DNA of 64,000 bases from contig NZ_JACOPX010000007.1 of the NCBI RefSeq assembly GCF_015461835.1, positions 62,001 through 126,000 on the forward strand, written 5' to 3'. Below the pieces are notes generated by a model. The model was not told where the DNA came from. It did no database searches and was given only the letters and a program-made list of their open reading frames with translations. Below are positions 9,287-19,012 of the stretch, piece by piece. This stretch comes from Pseudomonas neuropathica. Its GTDB lineage: Bacteria > Pseudomonadota > Gammaproteobacteria > Pseudomonadales > Pseudomonadaceae. A program made the position numbers and the translations under genes. Within the stretch, counting starts at the first letter, position 1. Every line of letters begins with the position of its first letter.

Positions 9287-9703
9287 TTACTGGCTATCGA
9301 AGCCTTGCGGGGCGTGGGTCTCGATCGTCACTTCGCTGGTGGTCATCAGTTTGTGAATCGGGCAACGGTCGGCAACCCGCAGCAGTTCCTCGCGCTGGGC
9401 GTCGGTGAGTACGCCTTTGAGGGTGAGGGTGACGTGCAGGACGTATTTGCCTTTCTGCTCTTCACTGTTGTCGCGTTTGACGTCGACTCCGACGCCGGTC
9501 AGCGGGATGTTTTTTTTCTTCGCGTACATCTTTAGAGTCAACGCTTTGCAGGCGCCGAGGGCTGCATCGAAGTAGTCGTGCGGCTCAGGTGCCGAGCCTT
9601 CGCCGCCTGCCGATTTGGGCACGTCGGCAAACAGTTCGTGATCATCAATCTGTACGGTGTGACGAAAACCTTCAGCGGAGACGGTATTGACGGTAACGGT
9701 CAT
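9287..9703 (-). CDS. OsmC family peroxidase-like protein
   Basis: A 138-residue protein starting at ATG 9703 behind a GAGGT site. Two conserved cysteines are visible, in LGACKALTLKMYAKKK (about 54-69) and RVADRCPIHKLM (about 114-125), as expected for OsmC/Ohr proteins that reduce organic hydroperoxides through a Cys pair. The sequence is closer to the YhfA-like OsmC branch than to Ohr, so peroxidase activity is inferred only. An upstream extension to 9787 has no family similarity. Confidence 0.9.
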   Translation of the reverse strand: MTVTVNTVSAEGFRHTVQIDDHELFADVPKSAGGEGSAPEPHDYFDAALGACKALTLKMYAKKKNIPLTGVGVDVKRDNSEEQKGKYVLHVTLTLKGVLTDAQREELLRVADRCPIHKLMTTSEVTIETHAPQGFDSQ

Positions 9704-9855
9704 GGGAACCTCACAGGCAGTAGGAAAAGTCGTTCGATCAAAAAAGACCTTGCAGTTATAGAGCATTCCCACCGGCACGCGTTCCACTTTCCTGCGGGAT
9801 GAACCCTTGTCGTCAGGGCGGGGTCTAGGCTATGCCTACTTCCCGGAGATTACTT

Positions 9856-10887
9856 GTGTCCCTGTATCGTCTGAGTCTTGCCTGTCTTCTTCTGGTTGCC
9901 GGCAGCGCCAGCGCCCGCGATTACACCTACAGCGATGCGCACCTGCATTACGTGGATTTTTTCCAGGAAAGCGCAGGCATGGCGAAACTGCTGACAGCCA
10001 TGCAGGACAATTCCATCGAGCATGTGATGATTTCCGGCATTCCGGTGGCGAAGAAATGGCACGAAGACGAACCCAAGCGTCCGCGCTATTACGCGGGTGA
10101 CGACGCTGACGCCTACTGGTACAGCGCAACCGATGTGATCGTTGCTGATGCCGTGCAAAAACTCAGTGCCGAGCAGCGCCCGTACTTTCATCCGTTCCTG
10201 TCCGGCTTCAACCCCAACGACAAGAACTCCGCCGCACATATCCAGCGCATGCTCGATCTGTACCCGGGGCTGTGGCAGGGCATCGGCGAAGTGTTTACCC
10301 GGCATGACGATCTCACGGCGCTGACCTCCGGCGACACGCCGCGCGCCAACAACGAAGCGATGACCAAGATCTATCACCTGGCTGCCGAGAATGATCTACC
10401 GGTGATGCTGCATTCCAACATCACTTCCAAGCGTGAGAAAAATCCGCTGTACCTGAAGGAAATCGAAGAGCCGCTGCGTAATCACCCGCACACGCGATTC
10501 ATTTGGGCGCACGCCGGCACCAGTGCCGAAATTCATCGGCATCAGACACAACTGAATTTCTTGCTGCCCACGCTGACGCGCATGCTCGAGGCGTATCCCA
10601 ACCTGTTTATCGACTTGTCCTGGAGCATGCTCACGCCGTACCTGCTGGACGAACAGGGCACGCCGCGCGCGGAGTGGCTGGCGCTGGTCGAGAAATATCC
10701 GGAACGTTTCATGCTCGGCTCTGACGTGGTCGGGCGTTTCAATAAGCTCGGTGAAGAAATGCGCAGTTTCAAACCGTTCCTTGATGCGCTGCCGGAAGAC
10801 GTTGCGCAAAAAGTCGCTCGGGATAACTTCCTGGCAATCTTGCCGCGAACGGTGCTCAAGTCCGGTAAAAGCGCGCTGAATCGTTAA
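9856..10887 (+). CDS. Secreted amidohydrolase-type metal-dependent hydrolase
   Basis: A 343-residue protein. The N-terminus is a signal peptide (LYRLSLACLLLVAGSASA, cleaved before RDY). The mature part opens with YSDAHLHY, the HxH metal motif of the amidohydrolase TIM barrel. More candidate ligands follow in MLHSNI, WAHAGT and LGSDVVGRF. It probably acts in the periplasm on an unknown substrate. I choose GTG 9856 because GGAG at 9845-9848 sits seven bases before it. An in-frame ATG at 9832 has no such site and would add eight residues. It is transcribed away from the OsmC gene. Confidence 0.82.
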   Translation: MSLYRLSLACLLLVAGSASARDYTYSDAHLHYVDFFQESAGMAKLLTAMQDNSIEHVMISGIPVAKKWHEDEPKRPRYYAGDDADAYWYSATDVIVADAVQKLSAEQRPYFHPFLSGFNPNDKNSAAHIQRMLDLYPGLWQGIGEVFTRHDDLTALTSGDTPRANNEAMTKIYHLAAENDLPVMLHSNITSKREKNPLYLKEIEEPLRNHPHTRFIWAHAGTSAEIHRHQTQLNFLLPTLTRMLEAYPNLFIDLSWSMLTPYLLDEQGTPRAEWLALVEKYPERFMLGSDVVGRFNKLGEEMRSFKPFLDALPEDVAQKVARDNFLAILPRTVLKSGKSALNR

Positions 10888-11017
10888 TGCCAACGGTTCG
10901 AAGGATCAAGGCCTTTTGATATCGCCTTTTCGTCTTACGCAAATTTTCGCCGGGCCGATACCTTCTTAAGCAACCAGCTGCAGGGTTGATGCAGCGCTTT
11001 TGGAAGGAACCAGCGCA

Positions 11018-12643
11018 ATGAGTATCCGTAGTCTCAATATTGCCCCGCGCGCCGGCCTGGGGTTTGGCTTGTTGGCGTTGATGGTGTTTGCTCTTGGCGC
11101 GTTCGCTTTGCTGCAAATGTCGAACATGCGCGCGCAGTCCGACGAGGTCGATAACAATTGGTTGCCGAGCGTGATGGCGGTCGGCGAGATGAGTCAGGAC
11201 ATGCTGCGCCTGCGAGCGTTGACCATGCGTCTGTTGCTCAATCGTGATCCGCAGGCGCTCGAACAGAACGTTACCAAACTCAATGAATTGCGCGGTGTGC
11301 TCAGTGAGGCGCAGCAGCGTTATGACGTGCTGATCGTGTTGCCCGAGGAGCGCAAACTGTTCGACCGCTTCAAGGTTGCCGAGCACCAGTATCTGGAGTT
11401 TCAGGCACAGGTCATGCAGTTGTCGGCGCAGAATCGGGTCGCGGAGGCCGCGACCATTCTCAACGGTCAGATGAGTCCTTTGGCCGACGAAATCGCAGTG
11501 CTTTTGCGCGAACTGGTTGAGCTGAATAAACACAATGCCAATCTCGCCACTGAAGCTGCGCGTTTGGTGTTTACGAATTCGCGGGTGTGGGTCGGGGTGA
11601 TGATTGGCGTGACCGCGCTGATCACTATCGGCCTGGCCCTGTTGCTGACCCGCAGCATCGTGTTGCCGCTGGCACAGTCGCTGGGCGTGGCCGAGGTGGT
11701 GGCGGGTGGCGATCTGACCGGCGACATCAACATCAGCGGCAAGGACGAGCCGGCGCGGCTGTTGCAGGCGCTCAAGAGCATGCAGCACAACTTGCGCGCG
11801 ACGATTCGGCAAATCTCGGAGTCCTCCAGCCAATTGGCCTCGGCGTCAGAGGAGCTGAGTTGCGTCACGGAAGACGCTACGCGCGGTTTGCACCAGCAGA
11901 GCCTGGAAATTGAACAGGCGGCCACGGCGGTCAATCAGATGACAGCTGCAGTGGAGGAGGTTGCCAGCAATGCCGTGGCAACGTCAGAAGCGTCGCGGGA
12001 ATCCGATCGTATTGCCCAGCATGGTCGTGAACAAGTGCATCAAACGGTGTTGTCCATCGAATCGCTTGCCGATGATGTGACGGCCAATGCCAGTCAAGTA
12101 GAAGATCTGGCGCAGAAGGTCTATAGCATCAGCAAAGTGCTGGACGTGATCCGTTCGATTGCCGAGCAGACCAATTTGCTGGCGCTGAATGCTGCGATCG
12201 AGGCGGCGCGGGCCGGTGATGCCGGGCGTGGGTTTGCTGTGGTGGCGGACGAGGTGCGGGCCTTGGCGCATCGCACCCAGCAGTCGACGCAAGAGATTGA
12301 GCAGATGATTGGCGGGATTCAGCAGGGTACCGATTCGGCGGTCAGTTCAATGCAGCAAAGCAATGTACGTGCGCGTTCGACGTTGGAGCTGGCCAAGGCT
12401 GCCGGGACTGCACTTGAAGAGATCGCCTCGGCATTCACGCTGATCAATGAGCGCAATCTGGTGATCGCCAGTGCTTCGGAGGAGCAAGCGGCGGTGGCGC
12501 GGGAGGTGGATCGCAATCTGATGAATATTCGTGATCTGGCGATGCAGACATCGGCGGGGGCCAATCAGACCAGTGCGGCGAGTCAGGAGTTGTCGCGGTT
12601 GGCGGTGGATCTGAACAGCATGGTGGCGAAATTTTCGGTTTGA
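11018..12643 (+). CDS. Methyl-accepting chemotaxis protein
   Basis: A 541-residue chemoreceptor starting at ATG 11018 behind GGAAGGAA. One membrane helix lies at about 12-31, followed by a periplasmic four-helix-bundle sensor of about 155 residues, a second helix at about 190-212 and a HAMP segment. The cytoplasmic signalling domain has the highly conserved tip [20 protein letters not shown] and the flank [14 protein letters not shown]. It signals to CheA/CheW to steer flagella. No ligand can be named. The C-terminus (MVAKFSV) lacks a CheR-docking pentapeptide. Confidence 0.94.
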   Translation: MSIRSLNIAPRAGLGFGLLALMVFALGAFALLQMSNMRAQSDEVDNNWLPSVMAVGEMSQDMLRLRALTMRLLLNRDPQALEQNVTKLNELRGVLSEAQQRYDVLIVLPEERKLFDRFKVAEHQYLEFQAQVMQLSAQNRVAEAATILNGQMSPLADEIAVLLRELVELNKHNANLATEAARLVFTNSRVWVGVMIGVTALITIGLALLLTRSIVLPLAQSLGVAEVVAGGDLTGDINISGKDEPARLLQALKSMQHNLRATIRQISESSSQLASASEELSCVTEDATRGLHQQSLEIEQAATAVNQMTAAVEEVASNAVATSEASRESDRIAQHGREQVHQTVLSIESLADDVTANASQVEDLAQKVYSISKVLDVIRSIAEQTNLLALNAAIEAARAGDAGRGFAVVADEVRALAHRTQQSTQEIEQMIGGIQQGTDSAVSSMQQSNVRARSTLELAKAAGTALEEIASAFTLINERNLVIASASEEQAAVAREVDRNLMNIRDLAMQTSAGANQTSAASQELSRLAVDLNSMVAKFSV

Positions 12644-12654
12644 GTTTCGACTTC

Positions 12655-12840
12655 AAAAGCCCCTCACCCTAGCCCTCTCCCAAAGGGAGAGGGGACTGAC
12701 CGTGGGGAATTAAAGAGCTACGCCGACCTGGACATTCTTTGGTGAATCCATAATCGATTCAATTTTCAGGTCGATGCATAGCGCCAGACATCTCGGTCGG
12801 CTCCCTCTCCTTTGGGAGAGGGCTGGGGTGAGGGGCGAGA
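12655..12840. repeat. Composite palindromic element, copy 2
   Basis: The ends are CAAAAGCCCCTCACCCTAGC and GGGCTGGGGTGAGGGGC in inverted orientation, each with a CCCTCTCC/GGAGAGGG hairpin. The interior shares CGCCGACCTG, GTGAATCCATA and TTTTCAGGTCGATG with copy 1 at 8171-8358, in the same order and at similar spacing. It lies between the chemoreceptor and the DUF3108 gene. Confidence 0.85.
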
Positions 12841-12875
12841 TTTACACAAAACGTCGGGCTAAAGCGCAGGCGAAA

Positions 12876-12903
12876 AAAAGCCCCGCTTTCGCGAGGCTCT
12901 TTG
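12876..12903 (-). terminator. Intrinsic terminator of the purM-purN-DUF3108 operon
   Basis: On the minus strand, AAGAGCCTCGC-GAAA-GCGGGGCTTTTTTT: an imperfect stem with one G-T pair, a GAAA loop and a T-run, just after the DUF3108 stop. Confidence 0.8.
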
Positions 12904-12916
12904 ATGTAGCGGCGGA

Positions 12917-13630
12917 TTAGCTGCCTTTAACGGTTTTGCCGTTGACGGTGCCGTCCTGGAGCATGATGTTGTACTCCTTGCCGTCGGTTTCAACCTGTTG
13001 CAGGCGAACCAGCAGGTAATCCCAATCCTTGGCGAACCAGAGGACGGTGGTGCGCTTGCTTTGTGTCGGGTCGCGCACACGCTCGACCTTGATCGCATCG
13101 ATCTTGCCAGCCTTGGTCTCGACTTTCTCCGAGCCCAGCACGCGGAAGTCATAGGTATCGACTTCACCGTCATCGACCACTTGGTAGCTCATGGTCTTCT
13201 TGCCGGCAGCAACGTCATGTTGCAGTGCCAACTGGTAAGTAGACTTGTCGACCATACCGCGATTCAGCGGAATCTTCACCGCGTCGCCACGGTCGGTACC
13301 GGTGACCATTTTGCTGCTCCAGTCGAAATCCAGATCAGCCTTTTTCGCTTTTCCCAGGCCGCCACGTTCAAAATGGTAGGACTGCGGTAGCAGGGTGTCC
13401 TTGTCCAGGGTCAGGGTGCTTTCTTCGGTCAGGCTGGCAATCATCATCGAAGCCTTGAAGCTGAGCTTCCAGACGCCGTTGGCTTCCTTGACCAGACTGC
13501 GCTCGGCGGTGCCGCTCATGGGCAACTGCTTCCAGTCGGCGGTGTAGCTGGCGGAGAACGGTTGAAGGTCCGCTGCCTGCGCGAAGGGCAGGGCGAGCAG
13601 AGCGCAAGCGAAGAGCAGGGCGCGACGCAT
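12917..13630 (-). CDS. DUF3108 periplasmic protein
   Basis: A 237-residue protein with a clear signal peptide (RRALLFACALLALPFAQA, then ADLQPF). The rest is beta-rich, with the DUF3108 stretches FSASYTADWKQLPMSGTAER and DGEVDTYDFRVLGSEKVETK. Its function is unknown, and proteins of this family are probably exported to the periplasm. It begins eight bases after the purN stop on the same strand and ends the purM-purN unit, although no link to purine synthesis is apparent. Confidence 0.87.
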   Translation of the reverse strand: MRRALLFACALLALPFAQAADLQPFSASYTADWKQLPMSGTAERSLVKEANGVWKLSFKASMMIASLTEESTLTLDKDTLLPQSYHFERGGLGKAKKADLDFDWSSKMVTGTDRGDAVKIPLNRGMVDKSTYQLALQHDVAAGKKTMSYQVVDDGEVDTYDFRVLGSEKVETKAGKIDAIKVERVRDPTQSKRTTVLWFAKDWDYLLVRLQQVETDGKEYNIMLQDGTVNGKTVKGS

Positions 13631-13638
13631 AAAATCTC

Positions 13639-14289
13639 CTAGTTTCGAATCAAGTGGCCGCTGGCCGCGAGTAACTGCCCGTCCAGTAAAGCACCGTGTT
13701 CACCGAGTGCCAGTCTGCCTTCTGCAAACCAGCGCACTGCCATCGGATAAATCAGGTGTTCCTGAACGTGGACTCGCTGCGCCAGACTCTGCGGCGTGTC
13801 GTGCAACTCTACCGGTAATACTGCCTGTACGACCAGTGGTCCGCCATCGAGTTCCTCGGTGACGAAGTGCACGGAGCAGCCGTGCTCTGTGTCACCGGCC
13901 TCCAGCGCGCGCTGATGAGTGTGTAACCCTTTGTATTTGGGCAGCAGCGACGGGTGGATGTTGAGCAGGCGACCCTGATAGTGGCGAACGAAATCAGCGC
14001 TGAGAATGCGCATGAAGCCGGCCAGCACCACAAGTTTCGGTTTGAATTCGTCGATCAGTTCGATCAGGGCAGCATCGAAGGCCTCGCGACCTTCGAATGC
14101 CTTGTGATCCAGCGCGCGGGTGGCGATACCCGCAGCACTGGCGCGTTGCAGGCCGTAGGCATCGGCGCGATTGGAAATCACTGCAGCGATGCGGACCGGG
14201 CTGTCGCCGGTCCGCGTGCTGTCGATCAGAGCCTGCAAGTTACTGCCGGTGCCGGACAACAGCACCACGACATCACAGGTTGCGGACAT
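13639..14289 (-). CDS. purN: Phosphoribosylglycinamide formyltransferase
   Basis: A 216-residue GAR transformylase. It moves a formyl group from 10-formyl-THF to GAR in the third step of purine synthesis. The sequence shows VVVLLSGTGSNLQALID (about 7-23) for phosphate binding, the catalytic NIHPSLLPKYKGLHTHQRAL (about 108-127) with the essential Asn and His, and HFVTEELDGG with the catalytic Asp. The start overlaps the purM stop by one base (TAATG), so purN is coupled to purM. Confidence 0.97.
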   Translation of the reverse strand: MSATCDVVVLLSGTGSNLQALIDSTRTGDSPVRIAAVISNRADAYGLQRASAAGIATRALDHKAFEGREAFDAALIELIDEFKPKLVVLAGFMRILSADFVRHYQGRLLNIHPSLLPKYKGLHTHQRALEAGDTEHGCSVHFVTEELDGGPLVVQAVLPVELHDTPQSLAQRVHVQEHLIYPMAVRWFAEGRLALGEHGALLDGQLLAASGHLIRN

Positions 14290-15347
14290 TAATGAGCCTT
14301 AAGGTTCTGCAGATCAACCTGGGCAGCGCCTTCGGCAGCAGCAGCGATCTGACCGATGACCCAAGGCTGTTCGCCGGCGTCACGCAGGGTTTTCAGGGCT
14401 ACTTCAACGTGCTCTTGAGCCACGCAGATGACCATGCCGACGCCGCAGTTCAGCACGCGGTGCATCTCGGTTTCGTCAACGTTGCCTTTTTCTTGCAGCC
14501 AGTCGAACACGGCAGGGCGAGTCCAGCTAGCCACGTCAACCACCGCCTGAGCGCCTTTTGGCAGTACGCGCGGGATGTTGTCGAGCAGGCCACCACCGGT
14601 GATGTGGGCCATGGCTTTGACCGCGCCGGTGTCTTTGATCAGCTTGAGCAGCGGCTTCACGTAGATGCGGGTCGGGGCCATCAGCAGATCGGTCAGCGGT
14701 TTGCCGTCGAGCTGGATGTTTTCGATGTCGGCACCGGAGACTTCGATGATCTTGCGGATCAGCGAGTAGCCGTTGGAGTGCGGGCCGGACGATGGCAGAG
14801 CGATCAGCGCATCACCAGTGGCGACTTTCGAGCCGTCGATGATTTCCGATTTTTCCACGACGCCGACGCAGAAGCCGGCCAGGTCGTAGTCTTCGCCTTC
14901 GTACATGCCTGGCATTTCAGCGGTTTCACCGCCAACCAGCGAGCAGCCCGACAGTTCGCAGCCAGCGCCGATGCCGGTCACAACCTGGGCAGCGGTGTCG
15001 ACATTCAGTTTGCCGGTGGCGTAGTAGTCGAGGAAGAACAGTGGCTCGGCGCCGCACACCACGAGGTCGTTGACGCACATGGCAACCAGGTCGATGCCGA
15101 TGCTGTCGTGCTTGTTCAGGTTCAGCGCCAGACGCAGCTTGGTGCCGACGCCGTCGGTGCCGGAAACCAGAACTGGCTGCTTGTAGCCGGCCGGGATTTC
15201 GCAGAGGGCGCCGAAACCGCCCAGGCCGCCCATGACTTCCGGGCGCGCAGTGCGCTTGGCGACGCTCTTGATGCGTTCGACCAATGCTTCACCGGCGTCG
15301 ATGTCTACACCGGCGTCCTTGTAGCTCAGGGAGGGTTGCTTGCTCAT
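14289..15347 (-). CDS. purM: Phosphoribosylformylglycinamidine cyclo-ligase
   Basis: A 352-residue AIR synthetase, the ATP-dependent fifth step of purine synthesis. It starts [20 protein letters not shown] at ATG 15347. Family signatures are [15 protein letters not shown] (about 66-80), [20 protein letters not shown] and [17 protein letters not shown] longer reading to 15515 adds a Pro-rich leader with no family match and is rejected. Its promoter must lie in the 374-bp gap shared with the divergent DUF2066 gene. Confidence 0.97.
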   Translation of the reverse strand: MSKQPSLSYKDAGVDIDAGEALVERIKSVAKRTARPEVMGGLGGFGALCEIPAGYKQPVLVSGTDGVGTKLRLALNLNKHDSIGIDLVAMCVNDLVVCGAEPLFFLDYYATGKLNVDTAAQVVTGIGAGCELSGCSLVGGETAEMPGMYEGEDYDLAGFCVGVVEKSEIIDGSKVATGDALIALPSSGPHSNGYSLIRKIIEVSGADIENIQLDGKPLTDLLMAPTRIYVKPLLKLIKDTGAVKAMAHITGGGLLDNIPRVLPKGAQAVVDVASWTRPAVFDWLQEKGNVDETEMHRVLNCGVGMVICVAQEHVEVALKTLRDAGEQPWVIGQIAAAAEGAAQVDLQNLKAH

Positions 15348-15721
15348 GATCCAGGCCTTTAGGGGAGGGGATTCAGGGGTAACGACCGAGTTCAGCGGGA
15401 ACGTCGAAATCGAGGGTGGCGATGGCCTCACGCGAGTTTCGAGGTGCCCGGCTGTTGCCGGTCTGCGAAGGCGCGCGATTTTATCAGGCTTGAGGGGCAG
15501 CGGCCATCCTCGCACCGACGGGCAGGGCCATATCAGCGGAAATTTTTTGCAATTGAGCCGTATGAACGCCTGTATAAGGTGTGGCGATTAACCGTCTATC
15601 GTTATCACTGTGCAAAAACTTACCGCTACCGTGTGAATGTTTTGCGATGGCAGATTGTCACAGCCTTGCTTAACCGGTTCACGCGGCCTGTTCCAGCCGC
15701 TCCTGTCGACGGGAATTTTCC
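15348..15721. promoter_or_regulatory. Divergent promoter region purM / DUF2066 gene
   Basis: A 374-bp gap with no credible gene. On the plus strand TTGCAA (15547-15552), an 18-base spacer and TGTATA (15571-15576) form a plausible sigma-70 promoter for the DUF2066 gene. The purM promoter on the other strand is expected nearer 15350-15550, but I do not see a convincing pair of boxes, nor a PurR-type palindrome. Confidence 0.45.
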
Positions 15722-16780
15722 ATGCGTTTTTGTAAATTGTTGTTTGTGGGTTGTTTGTCTCTGCTCAGCCTGGCGAGTCACGCCGAAAATCTCAAAGGCC
15801 TTTATCAAGTGCGTGAGCCGGTCAATGGCCAGGCTCCGGAAGAACGTGATCGCGCCACGCAGGCGGCGCTCGACACGTTGGTGCTGCGTTTGACGGGCGA
15901 TCCGAAGGCTCCGCAAAACCCGGGGCTGGCGGCGATTCGCAAGGATCCGCAGCAAATTATCAGTCAGTTCGGTTTCGATGCCGGGCCGCCGGAGGTGCTG
16001 AAGGTCGATTTTGATCCGGCGACCACCGAGCAGGCGCTGCGTCGGGCCGGCCTGTCGTTGTGGGGCGCCAGTCGGCCGTCGATCCTGAGTTGGTGGCTGA
16101 ACGATTCGGCCGAAGGTTCTAGCCTGGTCGGTGACGGTCAGGCCGCTGCCGCGCCGTTGCGTACCGCCGCGCAGCATCGCGGTTTGCCATTGCGTTTGCC
16201 GTTGGCGGACTTGAGCGAGCAACTGGTTGCCACGGCGCCAGCGTTGGAAGGCACGGATCCGGCACCGTTGCGCGGCGCCTCCGAGCGCTACAACGCTGAC
16301 GCCTTGCTGGCGGTGCATGCCCGCGAAGAAGGCGGGCAATGGCAGGCGAAGTGGCACTTGTGGCTGGGCGACCAGAAAGAGGCGGGCAGTGTGCAGGGCG
16401 CCGATCAGGCCGCTGTCGCTGATGCGGTAATGCTGGCGGTGGCTGAGCGTCTGGCGCCACGATTTGTGGCCAAGCCCGGCGCTTCGGGTCAGCAGACTCT
16501 GGAAGTGCAGGGCATGAATCTTGAACATTACGCAGCGCTGTTGCGGTTACTCGAGCCGTTTGGCGTGCGTCTGCAAAGTGTTGATGGCGATCGCATCGTT
16601 TATCGGGTCAATGGCAGCGCCGATCAGATGCGTGCGCAGTTGTCGCTGGCGAAGTTGCAGGAGTTGCCCGCCGAAGCCCCGGTTCCGGTGGCGGCGCCAC
16701 AGCCAGTGGCTGGTGGTGCAGCACCTGTCGCGGCCCCGGCCACGACCCCCGCAGCACCGTCGTTGCGGTTTCGCTGGTAA
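15722..16780 (+). CDS. DUF2066 exported protein
   Basis: A 352-residue protein with a signal peptide (CKLLFVGCLSLLSLASHA, then ENLKG). The segment LYQVREPVNGQAPEERDRATQAALDTLVLRLTGD (about 26-59) is the DUF2066 opening. The C-terminal 40 residues are Ala/Pro-rich and probably unstructured (APVPVAAPQPVAGGAAPVAA). Its function is unknown. It is followed after 34 bases by the PerM-like permease. A link of this family to the neighbouring hda gene is only positional. Confidence 0.87.
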   Translation: MRFCKLLFVGCLSLLSLASHAENLKGLYQVREPVNGQAPEERDRATQAALDTLVLRLTGDPKAPQNPGLAAIRKDPQQIISQFGFDAGPPEVLKVDFDPATTEQALRRAGLSLWGASRPSILSWWLNDSAEGSSLVGDGQAAAAPLRTAAQHRGLPLRLPLADLSEQLVATAPALEGTDPAPLRGASERYNADALLAVHAREEGGQWQAKWHLWLGDQKEAGSVQGADQAAVADAVMLAVAERLAPRFVAKPGASGQQTLEVQGMNLEHYAALLRLLEPFGVRLQSVDGDRIVYRVNGSADQMRAQLSLAKLQELPAEAPVPVAAPQPVAGGAAPVAAPATTPAAPSLRFRW

Positions 16781-16814
16781 GTCTTTCCTTATATAGAAGC
16801 AACAGGAGTGGTAC

Positions 16815-17888
16815 ATGGCCGATACGCGGCGTTGGTTCTGGCTCGGTGGGGTAGTCCTGCTTTGCGCGTTTGTCTGGTTGCTGCACCCGATCCTCACGCC
16901 GTTTCTGGTGGCGCTGCTGCTGGCTTATCTGTTCGATCCGTTGGTGGATCGCCTGGAGCGGCTTGGTTTGTCGCGCACTTGGGGCGTGATCGCAGTGTTT
17001 GCTCTGTTCACCTTGATCGTCACGGCACTGATGCTGGTGCTGGTGCCGATGCTCGCCAAGCAGTTGCTGCGTCTGTACGAACTGGCACCGCAGATGCTCG
17101 ACTGGTTGCAGCACACAGCTGTGCCGTGGGCGCAGTCGAAGCTGGGGTTGTCGGACGGTTTCTGGAAGTTCGATAAGGTCAAGGCCGCGATCAGCGAGCA
17201 CATGGGTCAGACCACCGACATTGTCGGCGTGGTGCTGAGTCAGGCAACGGCCTCCAGTCTGGCGTTGATCGGCTGGCTGGCCAATCTGGTGCTGATCCCG
17301 GTGGTGAGTTTCTACTTGCTGCGCGACTGGGACGTGATGATGGCCAAGATCCGCAGCCTGCTGCCGCGTGATCGTGAAGAGCGTGTAGTCGCGCTGGCTG
17401 GCGAATGTCATGAGGTGCTGGGCGCGTTCGTTCGTGGTCAGTTGCTGGTGATGCTGGCGCTGGGTGTGATTTATGCGGCAGGCCTGATGATTGTCGGTCT
17501 GGAACTGGGGCTGTTGATCGGCCTGATCGCGGGGCTGGCGGCGATCGTGCCATACATGGGCTTCGTGATCGGCATTGGCGCAGCGCTGATTGCCGGGTTG
17601 TTCCAGTTCGGCGGTGATCTGTACCCGATGGTCGGGATCGTCGCGGTGTTCATGGTTGGTCAGGCGCTTGAGGGCATGGTGTTGACCCCGTTGCTGGTGG
17701 GTGATCGTATTGGTCTGCACCCGGTGGCGGTGATCTTCGCGATTCTGGCTGGCGGCGAGCTGTTCGGTTTCACCGGTGTGCTGTTGGCCTTGCCGGTGGC
17801 GGCGGTGATCATGGTGCTGGTGCGCCATGTGCACGACTTGTACAAGGATTCCGAGATCTATAGCGGTGTGGACGAGCCGGAGTTGTAA
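16815..17888 (+). CDS. AI-2E/PerM family membrane protein
   Basis: A 357-residue protein with about eight membrane helices, starting at ATG 16815 behind ACAGGAG. The opening HPILTPFLVALLLAYLFDPLVDRLERLGLSR and the C-terminal GLEGMVLTPLLVGDRIGLHPV-like stretch are typical of the AI-2E/TqsA/PerM superfamily. Members export small molecules such as autoinducer-2 or act as Na+/H+ antiporters. Which applies here is unknown. A GC-rich stem without a T-run (about 17898-17923) follows the stop. Confidence 0.88.
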   Translation: MADTRRWFWLGGVVLLCAFVWLLHPILTPFLVALLLAYLFDPLVDRLERLGLSRTWGVIAVFALFTLIVTALMLVLVPMLAKQLLRLYELAPQMLDWLQHTAVPWAQSKLGLSDGFWKFDKVKAAISEHMGQTTDIVGVVLSQATASSLALIGWLANLVLIPVVSFYLLRDWDVMMAKIRSLLPRDREERVVALAGECHEVLGAFVRGQLLVMLALGVIYAAGLMIVGLELGLLIGLIAGLAAIVPYMGFVIGIGAALIAGLFQFGGDLYPMVGIVAVFMVGQALEGMVLTPLLVGDRIGLHPVAVIFAILAGGELFGFTGVLLALPVAAVIMVLVRHVHDLYKDSEIYSGVDEPEL

Positions 17889-18093
17889 CGAGCAGGGCGG
17901 CCCGGCGATTAGCCGGGTTGGCCCGTGTCCTGCAGGCGCTGGCGCCAAAGAATCTGTCATAAAACCAGCGTGTTAACGCAAACCTTTGATTTTGCTTGGA
18001 CTCTGTCGCATTGTGCGCTCAGCTTCACGGGTATAAACTTCGCAAACTTTACACAGAGGCCACTAACGGTTCCTTGAGAACTGTTCAGTCAGC

Positions 18094-18798
18094 ATGAAAC
18101 CGATTCAGCTGCCCCTAGGTGTGCGTCTGCGTGACGACGCCACCTTCATCAACTACTACCCAGGCGCCAATGCCGCTGCACTCGGCTATGTCGAGCGTCT
18201 ATGCGAAGCCGACGCCGGCTGGACAGAAAGCCTGATCTACCTGTGGGGCAAACACGGCGTAGGGCGAACGCATCTGTTGCAGGCCGCGTGCTTGCGCTTC
18301 GAGCAGATGGGTGAACCGGCTGTGTATTTGCCGTTGGCCGAGTTGATGGACCGCGGCGTTGAAATCCTCGACAACCTCGAACAGTACGAACTGGTTTGCC
18401 TGGATGACTTGCAGGTGATTGCCGGCAAGGCTGACTGGGAAGAGGCGATGTTTCATCTGTTCAATCGTCTGCGTGACAGCGGTCGGCGCTTGCTGATTGC
18501 CGCCTCCACTTCTCCGCGTGAATTGCCGGTCAAACTGGCTGACTTGAAATCCCGCCTGACCCTGGCGCTGATTTTCCAGATGCGTCCGCTCTCCGATGAA
18601 GATAAATTGCGCGCCTTGCAATTGCGCGCGTCGCGTCGAGGTCTGCACCTGACTGACGAAGTCGGGCATTTTATTTTGACTCGCGGCACTCGCAGCATGA
18701 GTGCGCTGTTTGACTTGCTTGAACAGCTCGATCAGGCCTCGTTGCAGGCTCAGCGCAAGCTGACCATTCCCTTCCTGAAAGAAACGCTAGGCTGGTAA
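18094..18798 (+). CDS. hda: DnaA regulatory inactivator Hda
   Basis: A 234-residue AAA+ protein related to DnaA. The N-terminal QLPLGVRL (residues 5-12) fits the sliding-clamp binding motif through which Hda joins DnaN. The Walker A-like loop LWGKHGVGRTHLLQA (about 49-63) and the Walker B-like LVCLDDLQVIAGKADWEEA follow. Hda bound to the clamp stimulates ATP hydrolysis by DnaA after initiation and so blocks re-initiation. It lacks the DnaA DNA-binding domain, as expected. The gene stands alone, with a weak TATAAA box at 18032-18037 upstream. Confidence 0.95.
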   Translation: MKPIQLPLGVRLRDDATFINYYPGANAAALGYVERLCEADAGWTESLIYLWGKHGVGRTHLLQAACLRFEQMGEPAVYLPLAELMDRGVEILDNLEQYELVCLDDLQVIAGKADWEEAMFHLFNRLRDSGRRLLIAASTSPRELPVKLADLKSRLTLALIFQMRPLSDEDKLRALQLRASRRGLHLTDEVGHFILTRGTRSMSALFDLLEQLDQASLQAQRKLTIPFLKETLGW

Positions 18799-18946
18799 CG
18801 GCGCGGCTTTCAGCGTGTTTCGGCATATTTCAGGCGCCAGAAAATCCGCTTTCCTGCACAGTGCGCAGGCCGCGTATCGGTTCAAATGGGCTTAAGCGCT
18901 TAGATGTAAACGAGAAACCGGGAAGTCACAAAAAGATCGATTGAAT

Positions 18947-18975
18947 TTGCAAATGAGGCTGATAGCGGGCATAGT
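18947..18975 (+). promoter_or_regulatory. Candidate sigma-70 promoter of the first NlpC/P60 gene
   Basis: TTGCAA (18947-18952), a 17-base spacer and CATAGT (18970-18975). It lies 37 bases before the ATG at 19013 and inside any longer reading from 18941, which supports the downstream start. Confidence 0.5.
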
Positions 18976-19012
18976 CTCGGCTTCTTTACAACTATCAGCC
19001 ACGGTCGTGCCC

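Noticed and set aside
14097..15362. A 421-codon open frame antisense to purM and purN
   Set aside because: The purM and purN products are complete and conserved. The opposite frame is only coding-strand shadow.
17898..17923. GC-rich hairpin after the PerM-like gene as a terminator
   Set aside because: The stem GCCCGGC/GCCGGGT has no T-run, so termination is not supported.
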